A stretch of 64,000 bases of DNA from Brienomyrus brachyistius (taxonomy: Eukaryota > Chordata > Actinopteri > Osteoglossiformes > Mormyridae). Below are positions 11,040 to 22,407 of the stretch, piece after piece. Location of the stretch: NCBI RefSeq assembly GCF_023856365.1, contig NC_064543.1:7962452-8026451 (forward strand), given 5' to 3'. The position numbers and the translations under genes are program-made. A model generated the notes under the pieces. It was given only the letters and a program-made list of their open reading frames with translations, had not been told where the DNA came from and did no database searches. Each line of letters begins with the position of its first letter. The first letter of the stretch is position 1.

Positions 11040-12058
11040 CGCATCATAAAAACAGAGGTTAGAATGTCCCGGAACGGTGAGCGGGGAAAAAAAATAAAAA
11101 AAGAATTGTTTGGACACTCCTATAACTTTTTACTGTTATTTATATACTGTGGCTGAGAGGGATGTTTTATACAGTACAGTGCTGTGCTGCCCACACATCA
11201 TAGCTAGACAGGCAAGACACCAGCCACCCCACAGTGAGTGGGAGAATGTATTCACAGCATGATGAAGGCAGTGCAATAGTGTGTGTGTGTGTGTGTGTTT
11301 TCTTCACCTCCTGTAGCCACCATGACTGGCACCCTAACCTGGCCATGGGGAGCAGGTGATGCTCAGCTCTCTTTAAACAGTGATGCACTTCCGGAGCCAA
11401 TTAACATTGTCAGACAGGGCTGTTGGGTCTTAATTACATCACAAACCCATGAGTGCGTGTGAGCATGTGTGGCCGTCGAGGACGATAAACGTCGTGCTTT
11501 CTTCGTAACCTACGCTTTGCTGCCTTGTGAATTTTCAGACGTATTTTTTTCTTTCGTGCCTTAGGGAGCTTCAGCACTTTCACGTCGGTTTTCTCGAGCA
11601 GGAAAACCGCAGAGGAATTGTGCGAGATGCCAGTTACTACCGTGTTTACTGTGGTTACTTTTCTTTCAGAGGAGAGAGGCGACTGCAATTCAAGAGGTAA
11701 GAGAGAAACGGAACTCAAACGAAAATCACTAGACTATCTTTTTTTTAAAGGACCGTAAAATAGCAATGACTATAATAATAACACCAGTATTGACATTAAT
11801 GGAGAGGGCTATTCCAGTCATGTCCCTTCTTCCCAGATAGGTGCTCGTTGAAGATGCTGTGCCCCATCTTTTGGCACGAGACTTTGCAGTACAGCTGGAG
11901 CTATTCCACAGTGGACCTTTTGGCACTTGGTGGGCGGGCACTGGGTCTCTATGCGTCTCCCTCCACTCGCTTCCTGCGGACTGGACAAAGCGGCACAAAT
12001 GGGAGATGAGAGCGCCGCCCTGGTGGATGTCCCAAGGAAGATATGCCCACACGGCGCA
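11040..12058 (-). other. tmod3 last-intron region
   Basis: Contains a (GT)n run at 11279-11298 and a basic minus-strand frame at 11718-11434 (ARKKKIRLKIHKAAKRRLRR...) that I cannot assign. No supported exon. Confidence 0.4.
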
Positions 12059-12059
12059 T

Positions 12060-12225
12060 TAGTGATGGACAAAATGACACTTCATGAACTGCTTACTGTA
12101 TTTCTTGACGCCACTGGATGGAGAGCTCTGTTTAAAAAAATGGCACAAAGCAAACCAATAGTGCCATCTAGTGGGGTCAAAAAGTACAACAAATGGTTCA
12201 TGAACTGACATTTTGTCCATCACTA
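12060..12225. mobile_element. foldback MITE flanked by TA, possible Tc1/mariner-type element
   Basis: Starts TAGTGATGGACAAAATG and ends CATTTTGTCCATCACTA. The two arms match as inverted repeats for about 65-68 bases, with a centre of about 30 bases. The terminal TA dinucleotides could be the TA target duplication typical of Tc1/mariner derivatives. The right arm (12174-12161, minus) contains CCACTAGATGGCAC, which matches the CTCF core consensus. Open frames repeating MDKMTLHE...FVVFFDPTRW are translations of the arm and are not genes. Confidence 0.75.
12161..12174 (-). promoter_or_regulatory. CTCF-core-like motif inside the foldback element
   Basis: CCACTAGATGGCAC on the minus strand fits CCASYAGRKGGCRS. 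A motif match only; occupancy is unknown. Confidence 0.3.
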
Positions 12226-12792
12226 CAGCACACCCAAACTGCATGTGTGCACACGTGCAGACACATGTGCTACGGCAAATTCACGTTCAAGGTCCACAGA
12301 AAGCGCAAACAGCCAGTTAAAATGCAGTTAGATTGAACACTCGCTTAGCAGGCCGCGTGTGGATAAAGGTATGTGCTGTAAACGTAAGGGACGCACAGAC
12401 AAGGAGGAAACAAAGGAGGGAGCGTGGTGTTATGGGAAAGACGACGCCAACACCAACACAATTAAAAAAATAATATGACAGGAGGTGTGGAGACCTTTGG
12501 AGAGAGACTGCGATCTTAGGCCAGACCGCCTGCACTGATAGGAAAGGTCTTTACGAAGGAGGCGCCAGGCACTCCACTCAGGAGAGGAGTACTCGCTTCA
12601 CAGCCCGGTTCGAAGACAGAGAGATTACCGCATCAGCTGAGGCCGGTAAGGACCTTATGTGAAGCATGAGAATTGAATATGAAATGAATGAAAGCAGTGG
12701 AAAATAAACGACTCATGTAGAGGCAGCAGGCACCAGCGGGAGCCCTGAGGGGCGCCGCTGCATTGCACGTGGCAGGACCCGGCGGTACTTAC

Positions 12793-12937
12793 CCAAGTCG
12801 TTGTTTTTGGTGATGGCCGCAGCGGCCCTGGCTCTCGGGCCCTGCTGGGTGAAGTGGTACCCAAACTTCACGATGCTCCTGTTGCTCTCCAGCATCTTGG
12901 CTATCTCCATTTCTGCCTTGGTGCCCAGCTGTTGTCT
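12793..12937 (-). CDS. tmod3: tmod3 exon 8 (C-terminal LRR / end helix)
   Basis: Encodes [20 protein letters not shown] through [20 protein letters not shown] to ITKNNDL, the hallmark end of the tropomodulin LRR domain (residues 289-336). The acceptor is CATAG before AGA CAA CAG and the donor is GTAAGT after a phase-1 G. It joins exon 7 (…KIDNQ) in phase 0. An 'FTQQGPR' run is shared with TMOD1/TMOD3; TMOD2 has FTKQGPR as I recall it. Confidence 0.95.
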
Positions 12938-13023
12938 CTATGGCGACGAGAGGAAGGAGGGAGTGTTACAGCCCGAGTTGATGACCCACTGGGCCGCCTA
13001 GGTGCAAGGCCGCCGCCCCCTAC

Positions 13024-13167
13024 CTGGTTGTCGATCTTGATCTCTGTCAGCGTGTCGTTATCCCGCAGAGCGTCAACCAGCGCCTGGATTCCTGTGCTGG
13101 TGATGAAGTTGGACTCTAAGTTGAGACTCTTCAGACTCCTGTTCTCTCTCAGCATGTCGGCAAAGGC
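13024..13167 (-). CDS. tmod3: tmod3 exon 7 (leucine-rich repeats)
   Basis: 48 codons in phase 0: [20 protein letters not shown] then [20 protein letters not shown] and TEIKIDNQ. This is the core LRR region that forms the second actin-binding site. The LxxLxLxSNxI pattern is intact. The acceptor CCACAG and donor GTAGGG flank it. The segment [11 protein letters not shown]...ALVDALRDN is nearer TMOD3 than TMOD1 by recall. Confidence 0.95.
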
Positions 13168-13249
13168 CTGTGGACAGCAGCCGAGAGACATGCTTAGATG
13201 CACAAAAATGGGGTCACGGAGGAGATAAAAAAATTGAAGAAAACCAAGC

Positions 13250-13415
13250 GCACCATCTAGTGGGGTCAAAAAATATAACAACTGGTTCATGAAGTGTCAT
13301 TTTGTCCATCAAAACTTTGGGACATGATTTGAGCTCCTTTCTGAACATAGAGCACCATCTAGTGGGGTCAGAAAATACAGCAAATGGTTCATGAAGTGTC
13401 ATTTTGTCCATCACT
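13250..13415 (-). repeat. two direct copies of the foldback-element arm
   Basis: Two head-to-tail arms (about 13250-13315 and 13350-13415) read CACCATCTAGTGGGGTC...GAAGTGTCATTTTGTCCATCA on the plus strand. They match one arm of the 12060-12225 element. They lie in the intron between exons 6 and 7. Their CTCF-like core is degraded (GGTGC in place of GGCAC). Confidence 0.8.
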
Positions 13416-13712
13416 AGAGTTTCGCAATATGAAAGATACTACATTTGATACTTGGTAACAGTGAGCTTGGCCTATCCGTTACAAGGTGCACACATAAGTT
13501 TAGACAGTACAAGCAATTTACAGACATCAGTCCACTTAACCACATCATTAGCCTGTGGGGGAGGAAGAGGCACATCCAGAGGTCAGAGGGATCCTGTGGG
13601 AGATCATGTAGCTCTAAACACGGCACTCTGGGGCAGGTATCGAAGTCTGGAGGTGAGAGGCTCAGTGCTGTTCAGGGGTCCGTTTTCGAAAGGCCTCGCC
13701 CAGGATGCTCAC

Positions 13713-13820
13713 CATAGCGACGGGGTCGTTGCTGCGCGTTGCTGCCAGGCTGAACTTCTTCACGTGTGTGTTCTTCTCCATCGCCTTGGCGAAGTCCTTC
13801 AGTGTCGGAATAGGAACATT
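13713..13820 (-). CDS. tmod3: tmod3 exon 6
   Basis: 36 codons in phase 0: NVPIPTLKDFAKAMEKNTHV followed by KKFSLAATRSNDPVAM. This is the highly conserved LRR segment containing S-L-A-A-T-R-S-N-D-P. The acceptor CCCCAG and donor GTGAGC fit. The downstream exon starts AFADML, as in other tropomodulins. Confidence 0.96.
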
Positions 13821-13914
13821 CTGGGGGGTGGTGAAAAGAAGCACATTGAGATCCAGTTTGGTTTCTGGGCCAGTCTCTGTCCATTCGAAATCCCCCACAG
13901 TTGCCGCACAGCAC

Positions 13915-14045
13915 CTTGATGTTGTTCAGGTTGACCTCTGTCAGAGGGGCATCGTTGGACCGGATCCTCTGCAGGGTCTCCTCCACGTTCGTGGGGTTGG
14001 GCGGCTCATCGAAAATCGGCTTGACCTTCTCTCCTTTAACAACGT
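13915..14045 (-). CDS. tmod3: tmod3 exon 5
   Basis: Encodes (S)NVVKGEKVKPIFDEPPNPTN then VEETLQRIRSNDAPLTEVNL and NNIK. It links the flexible N-terminal half to the LRR domain. It starts in phase 1 (A|AC gives Asn) and ends in phase 0 at ATCAAG|GTGCTG. The FDEPPNPTNVEE run is TMOD3-like; TMOD2 has FEEPPNPTNVE as I recall it. Confidence 0.96.
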
Positions 14046-14155
14046 CTGTCAGATGGCATGGGGAGCAGAACCGAGAAGTTTGCAACTCACAACACAGAAG
14101 GTCTAATACAGGCAACAATAATAATGAAATGTGGGCCCCGGTCTCGGATACTAAC

Positions 14156-14230
14156 TGCTGTAGGCCTCTTTACTGCCGTTCCCATCGTAGCTCTGCGTGC
14201 TGGTCACCAGCGTGTGCACACCCAGGATCG
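14156..14230 (-). CDS. tmod3: tmod3 exon 4
   Basis: 75 bases encoding (A)ILGVHTLVTSTQSYDGNGSK then EAYS. This is the most variable part of the family. The acceptor TTTCAG and donor GTTAGT fit, and both ends are phase 1, so the exon could be skipped without shifting the frame. It is too short to stand out as an open frame and was found by frame continuity. Confidence 0.9.
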
Positions 14231-15131
14231 CTGAAACGCAACAAGGCATGACGTGTCAGTCAACCACGGGACACAACCGTCAAGTTCTCAATGCATAATC
14301 AGCTCAAGACCCACGGCTCAGCCTGTAACCACAGCGGCAAGCAGCGGAGGCTGACGTCCGCTCTCCTGAGCGGGATTCGCAAGGGCGCCGGAGTGGTCCC
14401 CACACTCCAACAAAAAGGAAGCCGATTCCTCACATTAAATCGCTACAAGTTTCGCTGATAGTAAACTGACACAGGCGAGGATAATGGGCCCGGCTGCCAT
14501 TTTCTCCATTTGCCTGTTAAGATGGAAACTCCTGAAACGGATCCAGGGCTGAATCGTCAGCAGCAATGGATGCCGTCTGGAACCACTTTTCATGCTCACT
14601 CAGGGACTCTCAGCCTGAGATTCATTAAGAACAGTGACCGGGGTGGGGGGGGGGCAACATTTTTAACCAGGGCTAGCTCAATTCAGAACCAGCAAAAATG
14701 ACCATCATTGAGTGATAAGATATTTATATGACTTTACCTTTCAGACAGACTAGGTACATCCCCAATGCCAAGCACCTTTCATGGGAAAAGGACCTAATTC
14801 TACTGCTAACTGCAGTGTCACACAGGGCATGGTGATTGTGAGCGGACACCTTCTGTTACTGGCTCTGACTTTGGGAGTCAGACGGACTGAATAGAGTCTG
14901 CTGTTTTAGTTTCTCTCTTACCCACAGTGCTGAAAACAGCAGCTAGACACAACTGCATTATAACCGACCAAAACAAAAGATGCATTATCCACAGTGGTCG
15001 ACAGTAAAGTCTAACAATCCAACGCTTACGCAGCTTGTGAAAGTAAGACCCCCGAAAATTAACTGAAGCTCTGCATTTCGGTTCTCCCTCAAAAGAGCTT
15101 AACAGGTTTGTCTTTTTGTTGTTTGTTTTAC

Positions 15132-15254
15132 CTGCCAGGTCACAGAGCTCAGTGTCTGTGGCACTGGAAAGGGCTTCTTCCAGTTCTGGGTCAAGGGTCG
15201 TCACTTCCTCTTTGCGCATTTCCACAGGCTTTTGTCTTGGTACCCACACCTTCC
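15132..15254 (-). CDS. tmod3: tmod3 exon 3 (second tropomyosin-binding region)
   Basis: Encodes GKVWVPRQKPVEMRKEEVTT then LDPELEEALSSATDTELCDL and A. The LDPELEEAL...TELCDLAAILG run is the second tropomyosin-binding segment of tropomodulins. It starts in phase 1 after exon 2 (G|GG) and ends in phase 1 before GTAAAA. The acceptor is TTTTCCAG. Confidence 0.96.
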
Positions 15255-16445
15255 CTGGAAAAGCCAGACCAGCAAAGAGGATCAGGAAGACACCCAGATA
15301 AACATTTGACACTATTTCACCATTTCCACACGATGAAATGAAATTACATTACATTAAATGTCACGTTCAGGAGCAACCCCATAATGTAATTATGGCAAAA
15401 CATTTTTTTCTTGTGATGTCATCCCGAGCTGACTGTGAAGGTAATTAGGCACACACATCTCTCTAGAAACAGCAGGAGCTTGAGCGTAATCATAACCGCA
15501 AATGATTAAATCTGAATAAGATGCTATTTACTGACATACTGCCCTAATTTCAAACACAAGGTTATTCATTTTGTAATTACCACCAAGGTGGAGTGGCTTT
15601 TGCACGTCTGTGTCATGCACAAATCTCACAACACAGAGGCACAAGATTCAGCGTTTCACAGTAAGACACGGACACACCACACGGGACCTTCTGCATCTTT
15701 CAACTTAAGGTAAATGTCCAAGAAAATACAATTTAGCTCAAGAATGGAAAGAAAATGTAGGCGAAAACTATTGCATACACAATGATAGTTTATTGCTTTA
15801 GTAGTTTATATATAAAGCATATAGTTTAATAAATGTATGCATGTTAATTGCATTCATGATTCACAAATACAACTTGTATTTTCCCTTGATTTTCCTGTAC
15901 GCCCTTCAAACCTGGTCCATTCACCTGCATCTCCTGAAATGTCCTCACTGTTAGGGATGATTGATTACGCCCATTATAACCACGCATTCCCTTATCACAG
16001 CTGTCAAGGACACACCTGGACAAACCACTGCCGCCTCGCTCATACCCAACATTAATGCAGCTGACACCCCAGCATGCACTCACTGTTTCACAGGCCTCTT
16101 GTACGCAGGATTAACATTGGCAATTAACAGTTTCTTCAATTGACATGATGTGGCTTGACAGATCTTACAGACACCAGCAACAAGGATCGAACATGAGGCA
16201 CAACCACAAATTCTGCTAGTGTGGGATGTAAAAGTGTCTGATGCCGAGGGCAGATTGGGGTCACACACGTGCGTCACGCGGTGCCCTTGACCCAGTTCAG
16301 TGCTATAGGGACTAATGTGCACATCAATAATGCATTGTCACTGTAAGCAAGAGCGTCACACGCCTTTCTGAAAGGTACATTTCACCTCACTTACATCTTC
16401 TGCCATTCTTATCGTCAGACTCACTATTTGGCTCTGCTCGCTCTC

Positions 16446-16464
16446 GGGGGGGGGGGGGGGGGGG
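16446..16464. repeat. 19-base G homopolymer
   Basis: Uninterrupted G run; length is likely unreliable in the assembly and polymorphic. Confidence 0.9.
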
Positions 16465-17120
16465 CTCAGGGAGAGCGACTAGACCCCCAGACCGTGCTTT
16501 CCTTCTGTCCTTCCGTCCTTAAAGAGCTTATAACAGTCTGCCAAAGAGCTTTATCAGGAAACCACTTAACAAAACAGTGGAAAGAGGCTTCAGGGCATGT
16601 CACCATTCCACACTACAGTGTTCACAGCCAGGCAAATGAGTCACTCATTCCAGCAATGAATAATTCACAAAAAGCAACAAGAACACAACACAACTGTACT
16701 ATTGCTAAACAATACTGACCTGTTTTATAGCACGACAACACAGATTTTAAAATGGGATAAAAACTGCATGTATTTTTATTCTGTTTTTTTTCCAACCCTA
16801 GATTAGTTACATCCAGTTGTGTATTACACACAACTCTCTATACTTTGCCTTCTTCAGCTCAGATTAGTCATAGAAGCCAAGGCGTGCCCTCAGCTACAGT
16901 TCACGCTTTCTGCCAAGTTGGCAGGATTCTTAACACACTGCGGGTGAAACCACTTCGGTGTGCTGGTTTCAATGAGACCTGCAGCGCCTGTCCCACCGCT
17001 CTTAGTTTCACCACGGTGCATTCTGTAATGCCGTCATGCATGTTGTTATTGAATGATATAAGCCAAGAAACCCTTCAGCTTGATGAGTGTGCTGTCAATT
17101 TCATTACCAAAGCCCGATGA

Positions 17121-17135
17121 ACAGCAGGTGGCACT
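17121..17135 (+). promoter_or_regulatory. CTCF-core-like motif
   Basis: ACAGCAGGTGGCACT differs from CCASYAGRKGGCRSY only at the first base. It sits in a tmod3 intron. Motif only. Confidence 0.3.
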
Positions 17136-18034
17136 GTAGAGCAGAGTTAGAGGAACCTAGAGATCTAACCTCCTTGCTGCAGGCAACAAGCCAGTCCTTG
17201 AACCTCCTCACCAAAGACGCCCAACACAACGCAGTGAAGGTAGACTCTGATCCGCCATAGGCAGATAGCTTGGCTGGAAAAGAACACGTTGACCTTCTAC
17301 ACTGGATAGGATTCCTAAAACATACTTAACTGGACCAAATCAGCACCGATTCCCAAAGTGTCTCCACGGGAGGCTCAAAGGAATAGATAACGATCGTAAT
17401 CACTTCAAGAGAATTTTAAAAAGCAACAAAACACGAATCTTTACATAATTTATAGGTTGCAAAAGAAACAGTTATATAGTTATGCATCACATTCCAGCAT
17501 TATGATCTTTCGCATGAGTAAATTATGAGGAATTTTCAGCTCCACTTTCAGGGAAATAAAAGAAATGATAAATTCATAAATACTGACATCAAATATCTTC
17601 AGAGAAAGTATCTAGCAAAATACTCCCCAGCCACAGGTCGGGCGGCCTCGCTTTGCAAAGGGGGCGGCCTGCTCAGCCGTGACTGCTGCACCCCCCTCAG
17701 GTCGCTGCTGTGATTCTGGCTTGGAGAGTATAGGTTTTCCAGATTTCCCACTTGGGATCAATAACGCAGGACTGTTGACCAATACAACAGAGTGGATTTA
17801 TAATTATTTTTAATAATGTCGGCATGTAAAAAAGGCAAAGAAAAAAAATGCTATATCCTTAATTGCTCCCCCCTTCCCAAAAATCAGAGCGAGACAGACA
17901 AAAAAATGCACGGGAGAGTACCGGATATAGCTGCTTATTTACCCCCCACGCCCAACCCTGACCTCTGGCCCATGTGCCATGTAAGTTACAGACCCTGTAG
18001 TACAAACAGAGCCCCCCGCAGGAGTTCACAGCTG

Positions 18035-18050
18035 CCCCCCCCCCCCCCCC
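18035..18050. repeat. 16-base C homopolymer
   Basis: Uninterrupted C run in tmod3 intron 2. Confidence 0.9.
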
Positions 18051-18365
18051 GAATACAGAATCACGGCATCAGGAAGCTCACCGCTGCCTCGACAGACACG
18101 CCAGCCCGGCGTTCCCACCGTTAGCATCCAGTGAACCGTCACCACGGCGACCTCCCGAGGCCCCTCCGGAAAACAAATACATCACAATGACGGAGCTCAT
18201 TCAGAGATAAAGAACTCCCTCGCAGGAAGAGGGTCTTTGTACTCGGGAGGGGACGCGTCTTTCTCCGCCATCCTGATTCTGAAATGCTAGCGGGGCGTGG
18301 AGGCTTAAAATCCACAAGCTTCCAAAGTCACCGACAGAAAAAAAAAATTATAATAATAATGATGA

Positions 18366-18682
18366 TGAGGGGACCCGGGAGTCTCCGCCTGGGTCACATG
18401 TGTGTGGAGTTTGCATGTTCTCCCCATGTCGTCGTGGGGTTTCCTCCGGGTACTCCGGTTTCCCCCCACAGTCCAAAAACATGCTGAGGCTAATTGGAGT
18501 CGCTAAATTGCCTATAGGTGTGCATGTGTGAGTGAATGGTGTGTGAGTGTGCCCTGCGATGGGCTGGCCCCCCATCCTGGGTTGTTCTCTGCCTCGTGCC
18601 CATTGCTTCCGGGATAGGCTCCGGACCCCCCGCGACCCCATAGGATAAGCGGTTTGGAAAATGGATGGATGGATGGATGATG
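18366..18682 (+). mobile_element. well-preserved teleost interspersed repeat with ATGGATGG tail
   Basis: Best copy of the family in this window. It carries GTGTGGAGTTTGCATGTTCT, a TCCTCCGGGTACTCCGG block, CAGTCCAAAAACATGC, GCTAATTGG, GTGCCCTGCGATGGGCTGG, GGGATAGGCTCCGG and GGATAAGCGG before (ATGG)n. This layout is very common in fish genomes. The tail suggests mobilisation by a LINE. The 5' head is missing here but is seen in the copy at 35.35 kb. Open frames on either strand are not genes. Confidence 0.85.
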
Positions 18683-19611
18683 ATGAGGCACATCTTTGGT
18701 TTCTTTCGTTTTTTTTGTTCTTTTGTGATCGATTAGTCTACTGCAATCCTGAGAATAGTGTCTGTTTACATGATTTACACAACTCTTTATAATTGTTTGA
18801 TTAGCTCTTGATTAATCAGGACATTTCATTGGTTATCCTCGATCGACATACACATTTCTGATTGGTTCCCCTGACTAAGCATCCTCCCAATGACAACCCA
18901 TGAGTCCTTCATTACCACCAATCAAAGTTTCTGGAACCTACGACTTTTATTTTTCTGTTGTTTTTCGTTGATCAACCGTCACATGGTGCCAGTCTAGCAT
19001 CCTGTGTCACAGGTACCCCAGCCTTGGTCACCCATGTAACTATCGGCACTACGCTAAAAACACTAAGCTGCCGAGACTTAAAGATTTCTCCATAACTACT
19101 CAAACTTTTATGAAGCTGCTATTAGCACCAAGGAATGCAATGGATTTTAAATGTTTATCTCACAGAGGTGAGGATGTCCCCACAGGTATGGTGACCCTTG
19201 GAATCATTGCCATGGAAACCGACAGTTCTGTTTATCACTCAAAAACACAATCATGAACTGGAGAACCAGAAAACTATTGTGCAGCTGCAACAGACTTGAG
19301 AAACAGGCCCCACCCCTTCTCCCTCCACAGAAGAGGCCATGTAATGGGGGCCCAGCCGACGGGACAGGCGCGGCGAGACCCAGCCCCTCCTGCAGCTATC
19401 GGCGCTCTTCCTGTGGGGCTCCCTGATGCAGCCCAGCCCTGAGGAGAGCCCAGATGGCCCAAGCGGCTCCCAGGCACTTGGCGATTGCACTGAGGCCGGA
19501 GCGCAGCTCCAGAAAGAGAAGCAGGCCTGGGGAACTAGCGAGCAGTAACTGCACCACTAGCACTAGGTCACCAATAGATAAAGTCAACCAGTTAATTCAG
19601 TCTGGTTAACG

Positions 19612-19673
19612 GACGGACGGACGGACAGACAGTCCGACGGACGGACACAGACACAGACAGGCAGACAGACAGC
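19612..19673. repeat. (GGAC/GACA)n simple repeat
   Basis: GGACGGACGGACGGACAGAC followed by mixed GACA/GGCA units. Confidence 0.85.
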
Positions 19674-20226
19674 CAGCCAGCTGATAAACACCCCTATAGC
19701 TGTATTTGTTTTTAGCCAGGCATAACTTTCCTGGTAAAAGTCCCTAAATGCCGCAGGGAAGCTGATCTGCAGAGGCTCCGGTCGCACACACACTCGTCTC
19801 TAATAAGTTTGTATGTTGGCTGCGTTTCCAGCAACAAATCCGAGTTCGGTGTAACAGAGGTCACAGTCTTGGTCTTATCAACCGCTCTCTCCAGTGTTGG
19901 TGTAACTTACTGGGAAACTAAACTAAAGTGTTCTGAAACTGCTGATTATTACTGGTTGTAGCCAACTCACAGTCACAATTAGCATAATCTTTTCCGTGGT
20001 GAACATCTACATGTGAATTTAGGTTGTGCCCGCGTCAATAAACGCATTCACACTTTTTATTGTGCATACCGAACAGTACAAGACAAATGCATGTGCAGTT
20101 GTGGCTCTAAATGGTAGGTGGATGGATGGATCTGGATGGAAAGGCTACAATGTAATGAAAAAACCGTAAGTCACGCGAACACATTTCAGCTTTCGCCGTC
20201 AGGAGAGGAACTTCCCCCGGCAGCCA

Positions 20227-20271
20227 ACCGGCCCACCAGCCCACCGGCCCACCAGCCCACCAGCCCACCGG
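20227..20271. repeat. short CCCACCRG tandem repeat
   Basis: Alternating CCACCGGCC and CCACCAGCC units, about five copies. Confidence 0.85.
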
Positions 20272-21460
20272 ACACTCCATCCCAGGTTCAAAGGTTTCAC
20301 TGGCGGCTGCCTGATCACCTCCGGCTTCCAGACGCGCAGCTGACAGAAACATCTGGAAGGACCTACAGGGCTCACATTAAGAACCTCTGCGGGTCCATTT
20401 CCGCATCCTACGCTCTGTACTCTTGAAGCATGACAACACAGCATCTCATCATAAGGGAAGGACAAGGCTTTCCAATTCTATGATACTTCCAACACAAATC
20501 ATACAAACAATTACCCAGTATTAACACATGGGGATGTATCTGCAGGCTGTCCTGCTCCTGCACCCCTCCAGGAATGGGTACCTCGACACCCCGGTCTGGA
20601 TCTAAGGAGATTCAGAACAGCATTAATTACGCGTCTCTGGGTCGGCTGGACTGAGCAGAACGGTTGTGGTATCACTGTTCCGTCACCAACGGCCACTTTT
20701 CTGCAAGGTCGAAGCTCACTGAGACCGTCCCACCACGTCAAGCCTGATATCATGGAAAATAACGCACCGGCGGAGCAGCGGAGGTACGCACTGTGTCACG
20801 CCTATGTTCGCCGTCTCTAGCGTGTGCAGCCTGCCCCCTGTTCATACCCCACGGGAGCAGTGCTCACGGCTGAGGAATTCCTTTGGACGGCCTCCAAACA
20901 GAAAACTCTTAAAACAGGGAGATTTAAGGTTTTTCTTTCAAACTCACCCAACCCCCACCCTGGACCATCACTGCCCCCGATTACACCACCCGAGGCCTCT
21001 GAAGTTGCAAACCATGCAGCCACTGGGGAAAGTCTGTTACAGGAGGGGGGGGAGGGGGGGAGAGCCCCTGTGATTTGAGGTCCCTCATTTTAAAGGACTT
21101 CAAGTTAAACAGCTTCTGCCTCAGACAATTTGGCTGCAAGTAAGCAGTGCAGCCAAGTACTAAAGGCAGCAGCTGGCAAACTGAGAGGATCATTAGCCGG
21201 CTTAAATAAATAAAAAGGTACATTTACAGCAGTCTGGGAAGCAGGCAGATATTAAAGAAATCCATGGATGCATTTATTGGAAATGACGTGCATTTGCTAA
21301 GGATCATAACATCACACTGGCTGAAGACGAGGATGCATTTTGCCATTTCATCCATGCACGAGTTCGGCTAGCTAGCTGCCCGGCCCTCTGCCTGATAGAG
21401 TAAGCTACATATTTATTAATATTTATAAGTGTAACCCCAGCGGCACCGTAGGCACACCTC

Positions 21461-21556
21461 TGTCACTCCTGAACTCCCAGTCACTCCTGCACTCCCTGTC
21501 ACTCCTGCACTCCCTGTCACTCCTGCACTCCCTGTCACTCCTGCACTCTCTGTCAC
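21461..21556. repeat. 18-bp minisatellite
   Basis: About five tandem units of TGTCACTCCTGCACTCCC. Confidence 0.9.
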
Positions 21557-22407
21557 GGGAGTAAACGGCTGATTCCTCCTGACTGAACACACAACGGGTT
21601 ACAAATTGCTGTAAGGACCCTCTCAGATTACCGAAGTGCTACCAGTTTGTCTCACAGTGAACTTTTTGTTTAATTTAAACAGTACAGTTTACAACTTCCT
21701 GAGAAAGTAAATGAACAGAACTGAACAAATCGGATAATGTAAAGCTACAGACTCCATCTTAAACTTTGTACACACAGGCAGATAATCTTAGATATAGTAA
21801 TTAGATTTAGTAAGTTGGAATATTTTAATTCTATACCAAATAAGGGATAAACAATTCATATGGAGGAGATCCATTTTTAATGGTTTGGCTTTTGGGGTTG
21901 CCCCTGTACTGCTGAATGGTGACCACACTATTCCACATCATCGATTATGGGAATTCTCCTGAAAACTTCATTTTCAAGCTTTTGTGGACTTCTATGAAAA
22001 ACGTTAGGGAGCAACTGACCAATAGTTTTGGTCAAAATGTCGAAATCTGGATTTTTCTCAATGGATAATCACAGTCCAATTTTAGAACCACATGGTGACA
22101 AGGCACAGGTTGGCAAAAAGCTTAGGAAATATCCTTTATTTGTGGTGAAAAACAAAATATTTCAATTTGACATTTTTGGACAGAGAAATGATAAGTTGAA
22201 CCTGAAGTGTTTTGAGCCAGTTCTATACACTTTCCTCCAGCAAAAGCACCAGCCTGCCAGAACCTGCTTAAAACTGAAATGTTTCCTTTTGAAAATCCCA
22301 GAGCCCGTTCTTCTTCCTGGTTGCTCTCTAAGCTTTGTCGGGGCCGATAGCTGACATTACGCCGTGCTCCACAGCGCAAGTTATGCTTACAGAGAGCGTG
22401 GAAAGCC

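Larger units (their letters stand above)
15260..18365 (-). other. tmod3 intron 2, distal part
   Basis: No exon recognised. It contains a 19-G homopolymer (16446-16464), a CTCF-like motif at 17121-17135 and a 16-C run (18035-18050). Confidence 0.5.
18690..21460 (-). other. tmod3 intron 2, middle part
   Basis: No exon recognised. It has a GGAC/GACA tetranucleotide stretch (19612-19673) and a CCCACCAG-type tandem (20227-20271). Open frames here are low-complexity or chance. Confidence 0.5.

Noticed and set aside
11434..11718. Basic minus-strand frame (ARKKKIRLKIHKAAKRRLRR) as tropomodulin's last exon
   Set aside because: The wrong phase relative to exon 8. The in-phase reading after CTAAG| gives a Thr-Lys-Glu-rich stretch unlike any tropomodulin tail.
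12059..12244. Small frames containing MDKMTLHE...DPTRW on both strands
   Set aside because: They are translations of the arms of a foldback element. The same peptide appears in each arm copy, including at 13.2-13.4 kb.
13445..14251. Plus-strand frames of 90-155 codons over the tropomodulin exons
   Set aside because: Antisense to tmod3 exons 4-6. The minus-strand frames match the family and join by splicing.
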